Assembly (NCBI GenBank): GCA_009694745.1
Contig: SHUF01000018.1
Coordinates: 1-50,157, forward strand
Length of the DNA stretch: 50,157 bases
Origin: Acidobacteriota bacterium
GTDB taxonomy: Bacteria; Acidobacteriota; Vicinamibacteria; Vicinamibacterales; SCN-69-37
Direction of reading: 5' to 3'
Shown: in pieces, positions 1 to 9,213 of the stretch
How the letters are laid out: each line of letters starts with the position of its first letter
Numbering within the stretch: position 1 is the first letter of the stretch
Translations under genes and position numbers: made by a program
The notes under the pieces: generated by a model
Told to the model about the DNA's origin: nothing
Seen by the model: only the letters and a program-made list of their open reading frames with translations
Databases searched by the model: none

Positions 1-14
1 ACCTGGGATACGCG

Positions 15-440
15 CTAACTGCCGACCACCAGGTGAATCAGGTAGTGGCTGCCGCCGCGGTTCGACCAGACGCGCAGATATTCCCCACCCTTGAGCAGGT
101 CCACGCGTGAGGTGTTGGCGCCAGGCGCCCGGCCCTTGATCACCGTCTTCGCTTCAGCCGAGGGCACGACACTGGCCAACTCGCGGCCCTTCACCTGACC
201 GCCCTGAACAAACTCAACCCAGGTGGCATGGTCCGGCCCCTGGCCCACGACGGGCTTCACGGGGTCGGCGGAGCGGCGCAGTGCATACGTGCCCGCGGGC
301 AGGGCCTTGCCGTCGGCCATTACCGCGCGGCTGAGCCGCACGCTACCGAGGGCGGGTGACGGGGTTTGCGCCTGGACCACACCGAACTGCCCGACAGCTA
401 TCGCGCCAGCCAGTACCAATCCAATCGCGTTACGTGTCAT
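15..440 (-). CDS. Small exported protein of unknown function
   Basis: The product is a 141-residue exported protein that I do not recognise. I start it at the ATG at 440: a GGGAGG box lies 7 bases before it, but only 1 base before the ATG two codons upstream. Residues 1-25 look like a signal peptide (basic start, Leu/Val/Gly-rich core, likely cleavage after VVQA). The mature part of about 115 residues has no Cys, no membrane segment and no visible catalytic motif; alternating hydrophobic stretches and many Gly turns suggest a small beta-rich domain. It follows rng by 22 bases on the same strand, so it may be the last gene of the cell-shape operon, but nothing ties its function to that operon. 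Existence as a gene is fairly sure; function is unknown. Confidence 0.75.
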   Translation of the reverse strand: MTRNAIGLVLAGAIAVGQFGVVQAQTPSPALGSVRLSRAVMADGKALPAGTYALRRSADPVKPVVGQGPDHATWVEFVQGGQVKGRELASVVPSAEAKTVIKGRAPGANTSRVDLLKGGEYLRVWSNRGGSHYLIHLVVGS

Positions 441-462
441 CGTCATGCCTCCCAATATAAGC

Positions 463-2118
463 CTACATCGCCATCAAGTCGAACTGTTCGTGATGGAGTT
501 GGTCGTCCGGGCGCACGGTCACTGGACGGCCCACGGCCGCTTCGAGCTCCTTGAAGACGCCCCGGCCTTCTTCGCGCAGGGCCCGGGCCACTTCGGGGTT
601 CACCCGCAGCACGAGGCTATACCCGTCGAGGTCGGCACTCACCTTCTTCACCTCGGTCAGGATGTCGTAGCAGATGGTGGGACTGGCCTTGATGGCGCCC
701 GTACCGGAACAGTACGGACACGGCTCGGTCAGCAGGCGTTCCAGGCTGCTCTTCACGCGTTTGCGCGTGATGATGACCAGGCCGAAGTCACTGACCTGCA
801 CCGCCTTGGACGGCGCGCGGTCGCGACGCAGTTCCTGCTCGATGGCCTGGAAGACCTTCTGGCGGTTCTTCTTGTCTTCCATATCGATGAAGTCGAGCAC
901 GATGATGCCACCCAGGTCGCGCAGGCGCATCTGCCGTACGATTTCCTTCGCCGCCTCGAGGTTGGTCTTGACGATCGTGTCTTCAAGACGCCCGGCGGTC
1001 TTCTTGCCGACATACCGGCCGGTGTTGACGTCGATGGCCACCAGCGCTTCAGTCTGGTTGACGACGATGTAGCCGCCCGATTTGAGCCAGACCTTGCTGC
1101 GCAGCGCCTTGTCGATCTCGCCCTGCACGCCGTACTCGTCGAAGATGGGATAGTCCTTCGAGTATTTCTTCACGCGCGCGGCCATGTTCGGCATGATGCG
1201 GCCGACGAGCGTGACCACACGCTGATACTCGGTCTCGTCATCGATACGGATGGCCGTGAACTGCTCGGTGAGGAAATCACGAAGGAGTTTGGCGACCAGG
1301 CTCTCTTCGCGATACAGCACAGCCGGCGGACGCTGGGTCTCGCGGCGGCGCTGCACCTCGGTCCACACGGTCTGGAAGTACTGTAGGTCGCTGAGGATGT
1401 CTTCTTCGGGGCGGTTGACGGCGGCCGTCCGGATGATGACCCCACCGGGGAGTCCGGTGTCTTCCTTGAACTTCTGCACGATGGCTCGCACGCGACGGCG
1501 TTCGTCGCGCGACTCGATCTTTCGCGACACGCCGATGTGATTCACCGTGGGCATGTAGACGAGGAAGCGGCCCGGCAGCGAGATGTGCGACGTGATGCGC
1601 GCGCCCTTGGTGCCCAGCGGTTCCTTGACCACCTGCACCACCACTTCCTGGCCTGCTTTCAGGAGATCTTCGATTTTGGTCGTGGACGGCGTGCGCTCGC
1701 GATCGCGTCCGCGGCGCGCGTCTTTTCCAGCACCGGCCTGACCGGCTGCGGCCTGAGCGGGCACGGCCACGTCCGGCGCCGCTTCCGAGGGTCCCTCGTC
1801 GCCATTGGGTGCGGCGTCGGCGAAGAGCCCTTCGGGGTCGGGTATCGGCGCTACGGGCTGGTCTTCGTCTTCCTCGAGGCTCTCTTCGGTCGGATCGATG
1901 ACGTCGGTGACATACAGAAACGCGTCACGCTCGAGTCCGAGGTCTACAAAGGCCGACTGCATGCCGGGCAACACTTTCGAGACGCGGCCTTTGTAGATGT
2001 TGCCGACCACGCCCCTCGACTGTTCCCGTTCAATGAATACTTCGACAACCTGATCGTCCTCGAGAATCGCCACGCGTGTTTCGTGGATCGTCGAGGAGAC
2101 CACCATCTCCTTGTTCAT
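463..2118 (-). CDS. rng: Ribonuclease G/E family endoribonuclease
   Basis: This is a 551-residue RNase E/G family enzyme, a 5'-end-sensing Mg2+-dependent endoribonuclease acting in rRNA maturation and mRNA decay. The N-terminus (HETRVAILED, then GNIYKGRV and the S1 fold) is typical. The catalytic acidic residues appear as AIDVNTG (Asp363) and IIVLDFIDME (Asp409), and the zinc-link CPYC is at 467-470, so both the active site and the tetramer interface are kept. Length is nearer to RNase G than to RNase E, with no long C-terminal scaffold. The oddity is an insert of about 70 residues (roughly 75-147) in the S1 region, acidic and Pro/Ala-rich, ending in a basic Arg-rich patch. The gene follows rodA by 17 bases, resembling the mre-rng linkage of proteobacteria. 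I chose ATG 2118 because MNKEM..HETR matches family starts. Confidence 0.95.
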   Translation of the reverse strand: MNKEMVVSSTIHETRVAILEDDQVVEVFIEREQSRGVVGNIYKGRVSKVLPGMQSAFVDLGLERDAFLYVTDVIDPTEESLEEDEDQPVAPIPDPEGLFADAAPNGDEGPSEAAPDVAVPAQAAAGQAGAGKDARRGRDRERTPSTTKIEDLLKAGQEVVVQVVKEPLGTKGARITSHISLPGRFLVYMPTVNHIGVSRKIESRDERRRVRAIVQKFKEDTGLPGGVIIRTAAVNRPEEDILSDLQYFQTVWTEVQRRRETQRPPAVLYREESLVAKLLRDFLTEQFTAIRIDDETEYQRVVTLVGRIMPNMAARVKKYSKDYPIFDEYGVQGEIDKALRSKVWLKSGGYIVVNQTEALVAIDVNTGRYVGKKTAGRLEDTIVKTNLEAAKEIVRQMRLRDLGGIIVLDFIDMEDKKNRQKVFQAIEQELRRDRAPSKAVQVSDFGLVIITRKRVKSSLERLLTEPCPYCSGTGAIKASPTICYDILTEVKKVSADLDGYSLVLRVNPEVARALREEGRGVFKELEAAVGRPVTVRPDDQLHHEQFDLMAM

Positions 2119-2135
2119 GTGTGACCGTCATCCGT

Positions 2136-3233
2136 TCAATTCGTGAAACGCCTCATCCGCACATTGAGAATGAGGCCAAATCCGCCGAGTGTCGCCACGA
2201 GCGACGACCCGCCATAACTCATCAGCGGCAGGGTCAGCCCCTTCACGGGCACCAACCCGGCCTGCATAGTGATGTTGTACACCACTTGGCACAAAAACCA
2301 GGACACCAGCCCCACCACCAGAAACGCGCCCACCCGGTCCCGGGCCAGCCTGGCGGCTTCGAGGCTGCGCCAGATCACAAAGAGGTACAGGCCCAGCACG
2401 GTGATCACGCCCACAAAGCCCTGTTCCTCGGCCAGTACCGCGAATACAAAATCGTTGTGGCTCTCGGGCAGGAACCGATAGGCCCCCTGGGTCCCCTGCT
2501 TGAATCCCTTGCCGAGCATGCCACCGGACCCGACCGTGACGCGCGCCTGAATCTGCTGGTATCCGGCGCCCTTCGGGTCCTTGTAGGGGTCCAGGAAGGT
2601 CATGACCCGGCCCTTCTGGTAGTCCTGAAGGCCGTACGCCCACACCACCGGTGACAGCAGAGCCGCCACGACCACGGCGCCGACCACCCAGCGCATCCGC
2701 AACCCCGCCATGTACGCAATGCCGAAATAGACCGGCAGCAACATCGACGCGGTGCCCAGGTCCGGCTGCAGGAAGATGAGGATGAATGCCGGCGCCAATA
2801 CCAACGCGCCCACCATCAGTTCGCCCATCGACCGCGCGCGGCGACGCGCATCGCCGTAGACCATCGCCAGGACGAGCGCGAGCGCGAGGCGTGCAAATTC
2901 AGAGGGCTGCAGGGACCCAACCCCGAGATTCACCCACCGCCGTGACCCTTTCGCTTCAACGCCGAAGGCCATCACGGCCACGAGCGCCAGAATCATGGCC
3001 ACATAAAACAGCGGCGAGCGTTGCGCCAGGGTCCGGTAGTCCACCACAAGGCAGGCGATCAGTGCGACCAGTCCCACCGGCACCGCGTAGACCTGCCGCC
3101 AGAACTCGCCGCCCGGCGCACCTGTGGCGAGGTTCCAGGTGACGCTGTAGATCGTGGCCAGGCCGACGCACGTCAGCGCCATCACCGCGAGCAACAACGG
3201 CCAGTCGAGGTGCTGCCACAGCCGGCGCTCCAC
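2136..3233 (-). CDS. rodA: Rod shape-determining SEDS glycosyltransferase RodA
   Basis: RodA is the SEDS-family peptidoglycan polymerase of the elongasome; it polymerises lipid II glycan strands and works as a pair with PBP2. The 365-residue protein has about ten hydrophobic segments and the SEDS signatures: an early TIYSVT segment, SLQPSEFAR near the middle, and the extracellular loop with KQGTQGAYRFLPESHNDFVFA, ending with PLMSYGGSSL. Length is normal. It starts 2 bases after the mrdA stop, so the two partner genes are translated as a unit. Known for the family: polymerase activity requires the cognate class B PBP, here the adjacent gene. Confidence 0.97.
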   Translation of the reverse strand: MERRLWQHLDWPLLLAVMALTCVGLATIYSVTWNLATGAPGGEFWRQVYAVPVGLVALIACLVVDYRTLAQRSPLFYVAMILALVAVMAFGVEAKGSRRWVNLGVGSLQPSEFARLALALVLAMVYGDARRRARSMGELMVGALVLAPAFILIFLQPDLGTASMLLPVYFGIAYMAGLRMRWVVGAVVVAALLSPVVWAYGLQDYQKGRVMTFLDPYKDPKGAGYQQIQARVTVGSGGMLGKGFKQGTQGAYRFLPESHNDFVFAVLAEEQGFVGVITVLGLYLFVIWRSLEAARLARDRVGAFLVVGLVSWFLCQVVYNITMQAGLVPVKGLTLPLMSYGGSSLVATLGGFGLILNVRMRRFTN

Positions 3234-3235
3234 GA

Positions 3236-5146
3236 CTACCGTCCCCCGCCCGGAGCCGCCGGTGAGTGATACACGGGCAGCGGCCGTCCTTCCTTCTTGG
3301 CAAAGTACGTCTCCATCACGTGTTTCGCGATGGGCGCCGACAGATAGCCATGTTCGGAATGTTCCGTGAAGACCACGCCGGCCACTTCAGGCTTGTCGCG
3401 CGGCGCGAAAAACACGAACCAGCCGTGGTCGTCGAAAATCGCGGGGTTGCGGCCCGCGGCCCTGGCGGCGGCCTGAGCGGCCGCTTTGTTGTCGTTGGAG
3501 ATCACCTGTGCGGTGCCCGTCTTGCCCGACACATCCTTACCCTCGATCTTGCCGCGGGCCGTGGCGGTACCTCGCGGCGTATTGACGGCCATCCAGAGTC
3601 CCTCGCGCACGGCCGCCAGATTGTTTGGCCGCATCGCGAACGTCGACCGCGGCCCCGGGCCGGGCACGGGCTCCCATCCCTTGCCCTTGCCCCGATCGAC
3701 AGCCTTCACCAAGTGAGGCGTCTGCAAGGTGCCGCCATTGCCCACGGTCGCCATCATCATGGCCATGGCCATGGGTGAGACACTGACGGCGCCCTGGCCA
3801 ATCGCCACAGAGATGGTTTCCCCGGGATACCAACGGCCATCCGATCGGGTTCGCGCGGCCCACTCGGTGCTGGGCATGAAGCTCGCGTTCTCCTGCGGCA
3901 GGTCGATGCCGGTTTTGCCAAGCAGGCCCAGCTTCGTCGCCCACTTGTTGATCGTGTCGATGTTCATCCGCTCACCGAGCGTGTAGAAAAACACATTGCA
4001 CGACTGCTCCAGCGCGTGGCGCAACGTCATGGCGCCATGGCCTTTGGTATTCCAGCATTTGAACGACCGGCCATAGAACACGCCGCTCCCGCGGCAGCCA
4101 ATCACCGAATCCGGGGTGATGATGCCCTCCTCGAGCGCGGCGATCGCCATCACGATTTTGAACGTGGACCCGGGCATATAGAGGCCCTGGATCAGGCGGT
4201 TGCCCAGCGGGCGCAACGGGTCGGCATTCAACGCCTGCCAGACCGAACTGCTGATGCCGGCCGCGAAGTCGTTGGGGTCATACGCCGGCAGGCTGGTGAG
4301 CGCCAGCACTTCCCCCGATGCGGGATCGATGAAGGCCGCCGCGCCGTTGTATCCGTCTGCCCGGAACGCGTCTTCGAGCGCACGTTGCATATCCGCGTCG
4401 ATGGTCAACTGCACTCGTTGGCCATCCACCGGATCCTGGCGCTGCAGCTCCTCGACCTCGCGACCGCGGCTGTCCACGTTGACGAATCGATTCCCGTCGG
4501 TGCCCATCAGCTGGGTGTTGTAGACCTGCTCCACGCCGGCTTGTCCGACGATCGCCCCCTGGCTCAGCCCGGCGAATTCGGTCCTGACCAGTTGCGCCGG
4601 CTGAACCTCGCCGACGTAGCCGAACAGGTGCGCGGCCAGGCCGCCAACGGGATACGTGCGCGTGGGCACCTGCTCCACAACGATCTCGGGCAGTTCGAGT
4701 TGCTGCGCCACCACGGCCGCCACCTGCGCGTCCGTCGCATGGTCGATGACAGCGATAGGCCGGAAGATCGGGTCGCTCTTCCGGCGCTGCACGATCGCCA
4801 GCATCTGGGCTTCGTCTGCATGGGTGATAGCCGCCAGCCGGCGAATGCTGGCCGGCACGTCGGTGGCCTGCTCCCGCACGATGGCGATGCGGAATGATCG
4901 GCGATTCTGCACGAGGACTTCGCCGTGCCGGTCGAACAACACCCCGCGCGGCGCGAGCAGCGGCAGCGTCCTGGTGTGATTGCGCTTGGCCCGCTCGAGG
5001 TGTTCCGAATACTGCAGCACCTGAAGGACCCAGAACGACCCGGCCAGGAACACGAAGAGAACGAGGCTGATGACGCGCAGACCAATCAGCCGGCTTTCGG
5101 TGCTCTGTCGATCGCCGAACGCGCCACTGGCGCCAGGAGTCACCAT
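3236..5146 (-). CDS. mrdA: Penicillin-binding protein 2 (elongasome transpeptidase)
   Basis: A class B PBP of 636 residues that cross-links peptidoglycan during side-wall elongation together with RodA. One N-terminal membrane anchor is at about 20-42, followed by the pedestal/dimerisation domain (about 60-240) and the transpeptidase domain. All three penicillin-binding motifs are present: STFK with the nucleophile Ser327 and Lys330, SCN at 382-384, and KTGTAQ with Lys542. The stop lies 2 bases before rodA and the start 4 bases after the mreD stop, so it is in the middle of the operon. Function is assigned with high confidence from motifs and context. Confidence 0.97.
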   Translation of the reverse strand: MVTPGASGAFGDRQSTESRLIGLRVISLVLFVFLAGSFWVLQVLQYSEHLERAKRNHTRTLPLLAPRGVLFDRHGEVLVQNRRSFRIAIVREQATDVPASIRRLAAITHADEAQMLAIVQRRKSDPIFRPIAVIDHATDAQVAAVVAQQLELPEIVVEQVPTRTYPVGGLAAHLFGYVGEVQPAQLVRTEFAGLSQGAIVGQAGVEQVYNTQLMGTDGNRFVNVDSRGREVEELQRQDPVDGQRVQLTIDADMQRALEDAFRADGYNGAAAFIDPASGEVLALTSLPAYDPNDFAAGISSSVWQALNADPLRPLGNRLIQGLYMPGSTFKIVMAIAALEEGIITPDSVIGCRGSGVFYGRSFKCWNTKGHGAMTLRHALEQSCNVFFYTLGERMNIDTINKWATKLGLLGKTGIDLPQENASFMPSTEWAARTRSDGRWYPGETISVAIGQGAVSVSPMAMAMMMATVGNGGTLQTPHLVKAVDRGKGKGWEPVPGPGPRSTFAMRPNNLAAVREGLWMAVNTPRGTATARGKIEGKDVSGKTGTAQVISNDNKAAAQAAARAAGRNPAIFDDHGWFVFFAPRDKPEVAGVVFTEHSEHGYLSAPIAKHVMETYFAKKEGRPLPVYHSPAAPGGGR

Positions 5147-5150
5147 CGTG

Positions 5151-5672
5151 CTACCACCTGCGCCGGCTCAGCGGCGGGCGGCGCCCCTCTCGCGTGTGCC
5201 GGACGGCACCCGGCAGCATGTGGGTCAGGTGAAACGCGGTCAGGCCTGCCGCCGCATTGAGTCCCGTCTCCATCAGTAGTGCGGCCCAGGCCACGCCCTT
5301 CCAATCCTGATCGGCAATCACCCACAACCCCACCATGATCAGCCGATGCACCACCGTCGCGGCAGCCACCGCCCCGGCACGCGCCAGCGGACGGGCCACC
5401 ATGAACTGCAAGCCCAACGCACCCACAGCAAAACCCACCACCGTCTTGGCAAACCCGCCGACACCAATCACATCTTCGCTCAGCGCGTCCTGCATCAACC
5501 CGCCAAGCGTGCCAATCCACATCCCGGCCGCAGGCCCCCACAACAACCCGCCGTAGACCACCGCCACCAACACGAAATCAAACACCCAACGGCCGCCGAC
5601 TGCGAATCGGGCCAGCGCCATCTGCAGCGTCAGCGCGATCAGCACGGTCAGCAGGACGCGCCCGAACTTCAC
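5151..5672 (-). CDS. mreD: Rod shape-determining membrane protein MreD
   Basis: MreD is the small polytopic inner-membrane component linking MreB and MreC to the wall synthases. The 173-residue product has about five hydrophobic segments, the usual size and topology; sequence conservation in this family is low, so the call leans on gene order (mreB-mreC-mreD-mrdA-rodA). Its ATG overlaps the mreC stop by four bases, which implies translational coupling. A GLLWGPAAGMWIGTLGGLMQDAL stretch split over two helices matches the conserved G-rich helix region of MreD. The C-terminus is Arg-rich and cytoplasmic. Confidence 0.92.
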   Translation of the reverse strand: MKFGRVLLTVLIALTLQMALARFAVGGRWVFDFVLVAVVYGGLLWGPAAGMWIGTLGGLMQDALSEDVIGVGGFAKTVVGFAVGALGLQFMVARPLARAGAVAAATVVHRLIMVGLWVIADQDWKGVAWAALLMETGLNAAAGLTAFHLTHMLPGAVRHTREGRRPPLSRRRW

Positions 5673-6502
5673 GAGCCGCCTTCCGCGCGGGTCGGACGAG
5701 TCAACATGACCAGCACCATCGAGATATTTGAAAAATCCACGGCCGGCCGTACGGCGATTTCGCTGTACACGCCACTGCCTTTGACGACACGTTCGATCGT
5801 GCCAATCACAAACCCCCTGGGGAAAATGCCATCCAGCCCTGAGGTCAGCACCCGCTCGCCGACCTGCACGTCCTTGAGCAAATCCACGTAGGCCATCTCC
5901 AGAGGTGGAACGCCGGCCCCGCCCTTGATGATGCCGACCGCTTCTGACATCTCCGTGACACCGCCGGCGCCGGCATTGTGGCCGATGAGCAGTTGCACCT
6001 GCGCGGCGTGTACCGTGGGGCGGTTGATCACCCGGCCGATCACACCCGCATGCCCGAGCACGGCCATGTTGGGTTCCACGCCATCCGCACTGCCCCGGTC
6101 GATGGTGATCACGAATGCGCCCGGCGCGGGATCGCCGGCGATGACGCGCGCGGCGAGCGTTTGGGCCACCAGGCTCTGCTGCAGGTTGAGCAACTGCTCA
6201 AGCGCCCGCGTCTGGCTGACGATGGCCGCCTGCGTCTGCACCTGCCCTTCGAGCGACAACACCTGTTTCTGCAGAGCGTCGTTCTCGGCCACGACACCCC
6301 GAAGGGCGACGTAGTTGGACCAGCCCGATCGGACCGTATCCGAGACGCCGGCCATGACGCGCTGGATGGCGGCGAACACGCCGAAGGCACCGGCCTGGAG
6401 CAGCGGCACACCGCTGCGCGACTGCATCTGCACTGACATCAGCAGCAGATGGGCGAAGCTCAGCACCAGAAACAGGACGAAGGTGCGGCGCGTGCTACCC
6501 AA
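5669..6502 (-). CDS. mreC: Rod shape-determining protein MreC
   Basis: MreC is the periplasmic scaffold of the elongasome that activates PBP2. The 277-residue protein has one N-terminal membrane segment (about 8-25), a coiled-coil stretch (about 65-110, many Gln/Leu/Glu heptads) and the two-barrel periplasmic domain with family patterns such as ARVIAGDP and GHAGVIGRV. Translation appears to begin at a TTG at 6502, 4 bases after the mreB stop; no closer ATG keeps the membrane anchor. Length is normal for the family. Confidence 0.95.
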   Translation of the reverse strand: MGSTRRTFVLFLVLSFAHLLLMSVQMQSRSGVPLLQAGAFGVFAAIQRVMAGVSDTVRSGWSNYVALRGVVAENDALQKQVLSLEGQVQTQAAIVSQTRALEQLLNLQQSLVAQTLAARVIAGDPAPGAFVITIDRGSADGVEPNMAVLGHAGVIGRVINRPTVHAAQVQLLIGHNAGAGGVTEMSEAVGIIKGGAGVPPLEMAYVDLLKDVQVGERVLTSGLDGIFPRGFVIGTIERVVKGSGVYSEIAVRPAVDFSNISMVLVMLTRPTRAEGGS

Positions 6503-6506
6503 CAGA

Positions 6507-7535
6507 TCAGTCCAGCGAAATTTTTCTCAGGAGTTCGAAGTTCGACAGCATCTTGCCGGCACCGAGCACAACCGTGGACAGCGGATCTTCGGCCATCGCC
6601 ACGGGCAACCCGGTCTCTTCACGCAAGCGCCGGTCGAGGTTCTTCAGAAGCGCGCCACCGCCAGTCACCACGATGCCACGATCGACGATGTCGGCCGACA
6701 GTTCGGGTGGCGTCCGCTCGAGGGCCACGCGCACGGCGTCCACAATCACATTGATCGTTTCGGCCAGGGCTTCACGGACCTCTTCGTCAGTGATGGTGAT
6801 GGTCTTGGGTATGCCCTCGATCAGATGGCGCCCCTTGATCTCCATCGTAATGCGCTCTTCGAGTGGGAACGCCGACCCCAGTTGCATCTTGATCTGTTCG
6901 GCCGTGCGCTCGCCAATGAGCAGGTTGTACGACTTCTTGACGTACTGGATGATTGCTTCGTCCATTTCATTGCCGGCCACACGAATGGCCTTCGAATAGA
7001 CGATGCCGGCCAGCGAAATCACCGCGATGTCCGTGGTGCCGCCGCCAATGTCCACCACCATATTGCCCGACGCCTCTTCAATCGGCATCCCGGCGCCGAT
7101 GGCGGCCGCCATCGCTTCCTCCACCAGATACACCTCGCTGGCCTTGGCGCGATACGCGCTGTCTTTGACCGCGCGTTTTTCGACCTGTGTGATTTCCGAC
7201 GGCACACCGATGACAATGCGCGGCCGCACCCACATGGTGCGGTTGTGCGCCTTCTTGATGAAGTGCGCCAGCATTTTTTCCGTGACTTCGAAGTCGGCGA
7301 TCACGCCGTCCTTCATGGGTTTGATGGCGACGATGTTGCCCGGCGTGCGCCCGAGCATTTCCTTCGCCTCGCGCCCCACGGCTTCAATGCGCCCCGAGAT
7401 CTTGTTAATGGCCACGATGGAGGGCTCGTTGACCACGATCCCCCTGCCGCGCGCGTACACGCACGTGTTGGCCGTGCCAAGGTCAATTGCAAGATCGCTG
7501 GAAAACAGCGAAAACAGCGACCGTAAATTCAACAA
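6507..7535 (-). CDS. mreB: Rod shape-determining actin homologue MreB
   Basis: MreB is the bacterial actin that forms membrane-bound filaments and directs side-wall synthesis. The 342-residue product has the full ATPase fold: phosphate loop 1 at DLGTANTCVY (about 18-27), the GGGTTDIAVISL phosphate-2 loop, and the GGGALLKNLD adenosine motif near the C-terminus. The first dozen residues (MLNLRSLFSLFSS) look like the amphipathic membrane-binding helix. The start is a TTG preceded by GAGGGAGACAT. It overlaps the end of the upstream diguanylate cyclase gene by 7 bases, so expression of the two should be coupled. Confidence 0.97.
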   Translation of the reverse strand: MLNLRSLFSLFSSDLAIDLGTANTCVYARGRGIVVNEPSIVAINKISGRIEAVGREAKEMLGRTPGNIVAIKPMKDGVIADFEVTEKMLAHFIKKAHNRTMWVRPRIVIGVPSEITQVEKRAVKDSAYRAKASEVYLVEEAMAAAIGAGMPIEEASGNMVVDIGGGTTDIAVISLAGIVYSKAIRVAGNEMDEAIIQYVKKSYNLLIGERTAEQIKMQLGSAFPLEERITMEIKGRHLIEGIPKTITITDEEVREALAETINVIVDAVRVALERTPPELSADIVDRGIVVTGGGALLKNLDRRLREETGLPVAMAEDPLSTVVLGAGKMLSNFELLRKISLD

Positions 7536-9106
7536 ATGTCTCCCTCTTCACTATGGTCGATCATCATGGGCGGCATGGGCAATTCCACCCGGTCCACCGC
7601 CACCTGCACGCCATCACGGCCTGCTTCCTTCACCCGATACATCGCCGCATCCGCCGCGTGCAACAACCCATCGGCGTTCTCGGCCACGGTGGGCAATGTC
7701 GCAACGCCGATCGACACCGTCAGGCGGCTGCCATTGCCCCGGTCCGCCAGAAACACATACCGCGCAATATGTTCCCGAAGCCGCGTTGCCACATTCAGCG
7801 CGCCCTCGTCGTCGGTCTCAGGCAGCACGATCGCGAATTCATCGCCGCCGAATCGCGCCACCACATCCGTCTCCCTGGCCGCGCCCCGGATCACCGCCGC
7901 CGCTTCCACCAGGGCCCGGCTGCCGAGCACATGCCCGTGAGCGTCGTTGATCTTTTTGAACCCGTCCAGGTCCACGAAAATCAAGGACAACGCGCGGCCG
8001 CTTCGCACAGCCCGTTTTACTTCCTTCCGCAATACATCGTGGAGGTACCGCGAATTGAACAACTGCGTCAGGTCATCGGTTACCGACAAGGCCTCGGCCC
8101 TGACGACCCGGAGGGCATGCCCAAGTGCGTACGCGGCCGGCTGCACCAGCCGCGCCAATGCCACCTTCACGGCAACAGGCCACTCAGGATCCCGTCGTGC
8201 CCGGCCATGATCGAACCCCACCAACACGCCGACGATGGCGCCGTTGGCTATCAGCGGAAATCCCACGGCCGCAGCCTCCAAGGCCTCACCAATGCGCCGG
8301 TCTCCCGCCACGCGCGCCGTCGCGAACGGTTCGCCGCTCTGCACGACGAGGTCGGCAATCGCCTCGGCCGGCGCCTTGAGCGTCCGTTCCACTTCGCGCC
8401 CCGCAAGCCAATGCACCTGCCCGTCGGCCTCGACCGCCACCACCGACCATGTGGCCATCGGCAACCACGTCGCCACGCGCGCCACCAATGCAGAAGCCAC
8501 CGCGTGCGGCGCCGCGAACTGCTTCTCGAGTTGGGCCTCGTACGCCAGACCATCGCGCTCAAGCGCTTCCGCGAATTCCGCCTCGACCTCTGCCGGCAGG
8601 TCGCTGAGCACTTCGGCACGTTCGGCCAGTCGCTTCAAACTCGTGGCGGCCCGCTCAAGTCGATCGGCGAGATCCACCGCCCCCGGAAGGCCCAACGCGC
8701 GTTCAACCTCTGGCCACCTGAGTGGAACCGCCAGGTGATGAAGGAAGCCGAGTGATCGCGACAAATCACCAAGGTGCCTGTCGCTGGCCGCCGAATACGA
8801 CGCCGTGGGCGCCCGCTCGAGCAACGACGATACGCGACGCCGATCGAGACCGGCGTCCGCGGTGATCTCCCACAAAATTCCGGTGGTCCCCCGCGGAGGC
8901 ACGGCCGAAGCCGTCTGCCGGGTGATGGCCAGCGTCACCCGGCGAGTGCGCCGCAACGGGGCCACGTGTCGTTCCACGCTCTCCCCTTTTGCGGCACGGT
9001 GAAACACGGCCAGTGTCACCGCGTTTTGAAGGGGGGGCGTTCGGCGTGTGGAAGGAGCCCGAAGTCGTCGTCCCGGCATGGTATCGCGTTGGTCGAATGT
9101 TACCAT
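7529..9106 (-). CDS. GAF-GGDEF diguanylate cyclase, first gene of the mre operon
   Basis: A 525-residue soluble protein predicted to make cyclic di-GMP from two GTP. The C-terminal GGDEF domain (about 335-500) has an intact FGGDEF active site at 420-424 and the allosteric inhibitory RxxD (RETD) exactly five residues before it, so it should be active and product-inhibited. A GAF-like sensory domain is suggested at about 190-310 (AEAIADLVVQSGEP, then a hydrophobic VGFPLIANG strand). The N-terminal 150 residues are Arg-rich and unassigned. ATG 9106 has an AGGAG box 7 bases upstream. It overlaps mreB by 7 bases, an unusual link between second-messenger synthesis and cell shape. The signal sensed cannot be read from the sequence. 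Confidence 0.9.
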   Translation of the reverse strand: MVTFDQRDTMPGRRLRAPSTRRTPPLQNAVTLAVFHRAAKGESVERHVAPLRRTRRVTLAITRQTASAVPPRGTTGILWEITADAGLDRRRVSSLLERAPTASYSAASDRHLGDLSRSLGFLHHLAVPLRWPEVERALGLPGAVDLADRLERAATSLKRLAERAEVLSDLPAEVEAEFAEALERDGLAYEAQLEKQFAAPHAVASALVARVATWLPMATWSVVAVEADGQVHWLAGREVERTLKAPAEAIADLVVQSGEPFATARVAGDRRIGEALEAAAVGFPLIANGAIVGVLVGFDHGRARRDPEWPVAVKVALARLVQPAAYALGHALRVVRAEALSVTDDLTQLFNSRYLHDVLRKEVKRAVRSGRALSLIFVDLDGFKKINDAHGHVLGSRALVEAAAVIRGAARETDVVARFGGDEFAIVLPETDDEGALNVATRLREHIARYVFLADRGNGSRLTVSIGVATLPTVAENADGLLHAADAAMYRVKEAGRDGVQVAVDRVELPMPPMMIDHSEEGDIC

Positions 9107-9154
9107 GCGAATCTCCTGATTTTTCTATCACTTCGGGCGATTGTCCCCCTGCCG

Positions 9155-9163
9155 TGGCATAAT
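9155..9163 (+). promoter_or_regulatory. Candidate extended -10 promoter for the foldase gene
   Basis: TGG followed by CATAAT gives an extended -10 element about 50 bases before the foldase ATG, inside the 107-base divergent gap with the diguanylate cyclase gene. No good -35 box stands at 16-18 bases. Seen in sequence only; the transcription start is not known. Confidence 0.35.
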
Positions 9164-9213
9164 GCGAACTTTGCGCGGGGTCGTCCCGCGCACGCTTGGA
9201 GACAGGTCCGCCC

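Noticed and set aside
223-1386. Long open frame on the plus strand opposite rng
   Set aside because: It is antisense to a fully conserved RNase G gene; high GC content leaves long open frames on the other strand and the translation resembles no family.
4016-4897. Long plus-strand open frame opposite mrdA
   Set aside because: Shadow of the PBP2 gene; composition and lack of ribosome site do not support a gene.
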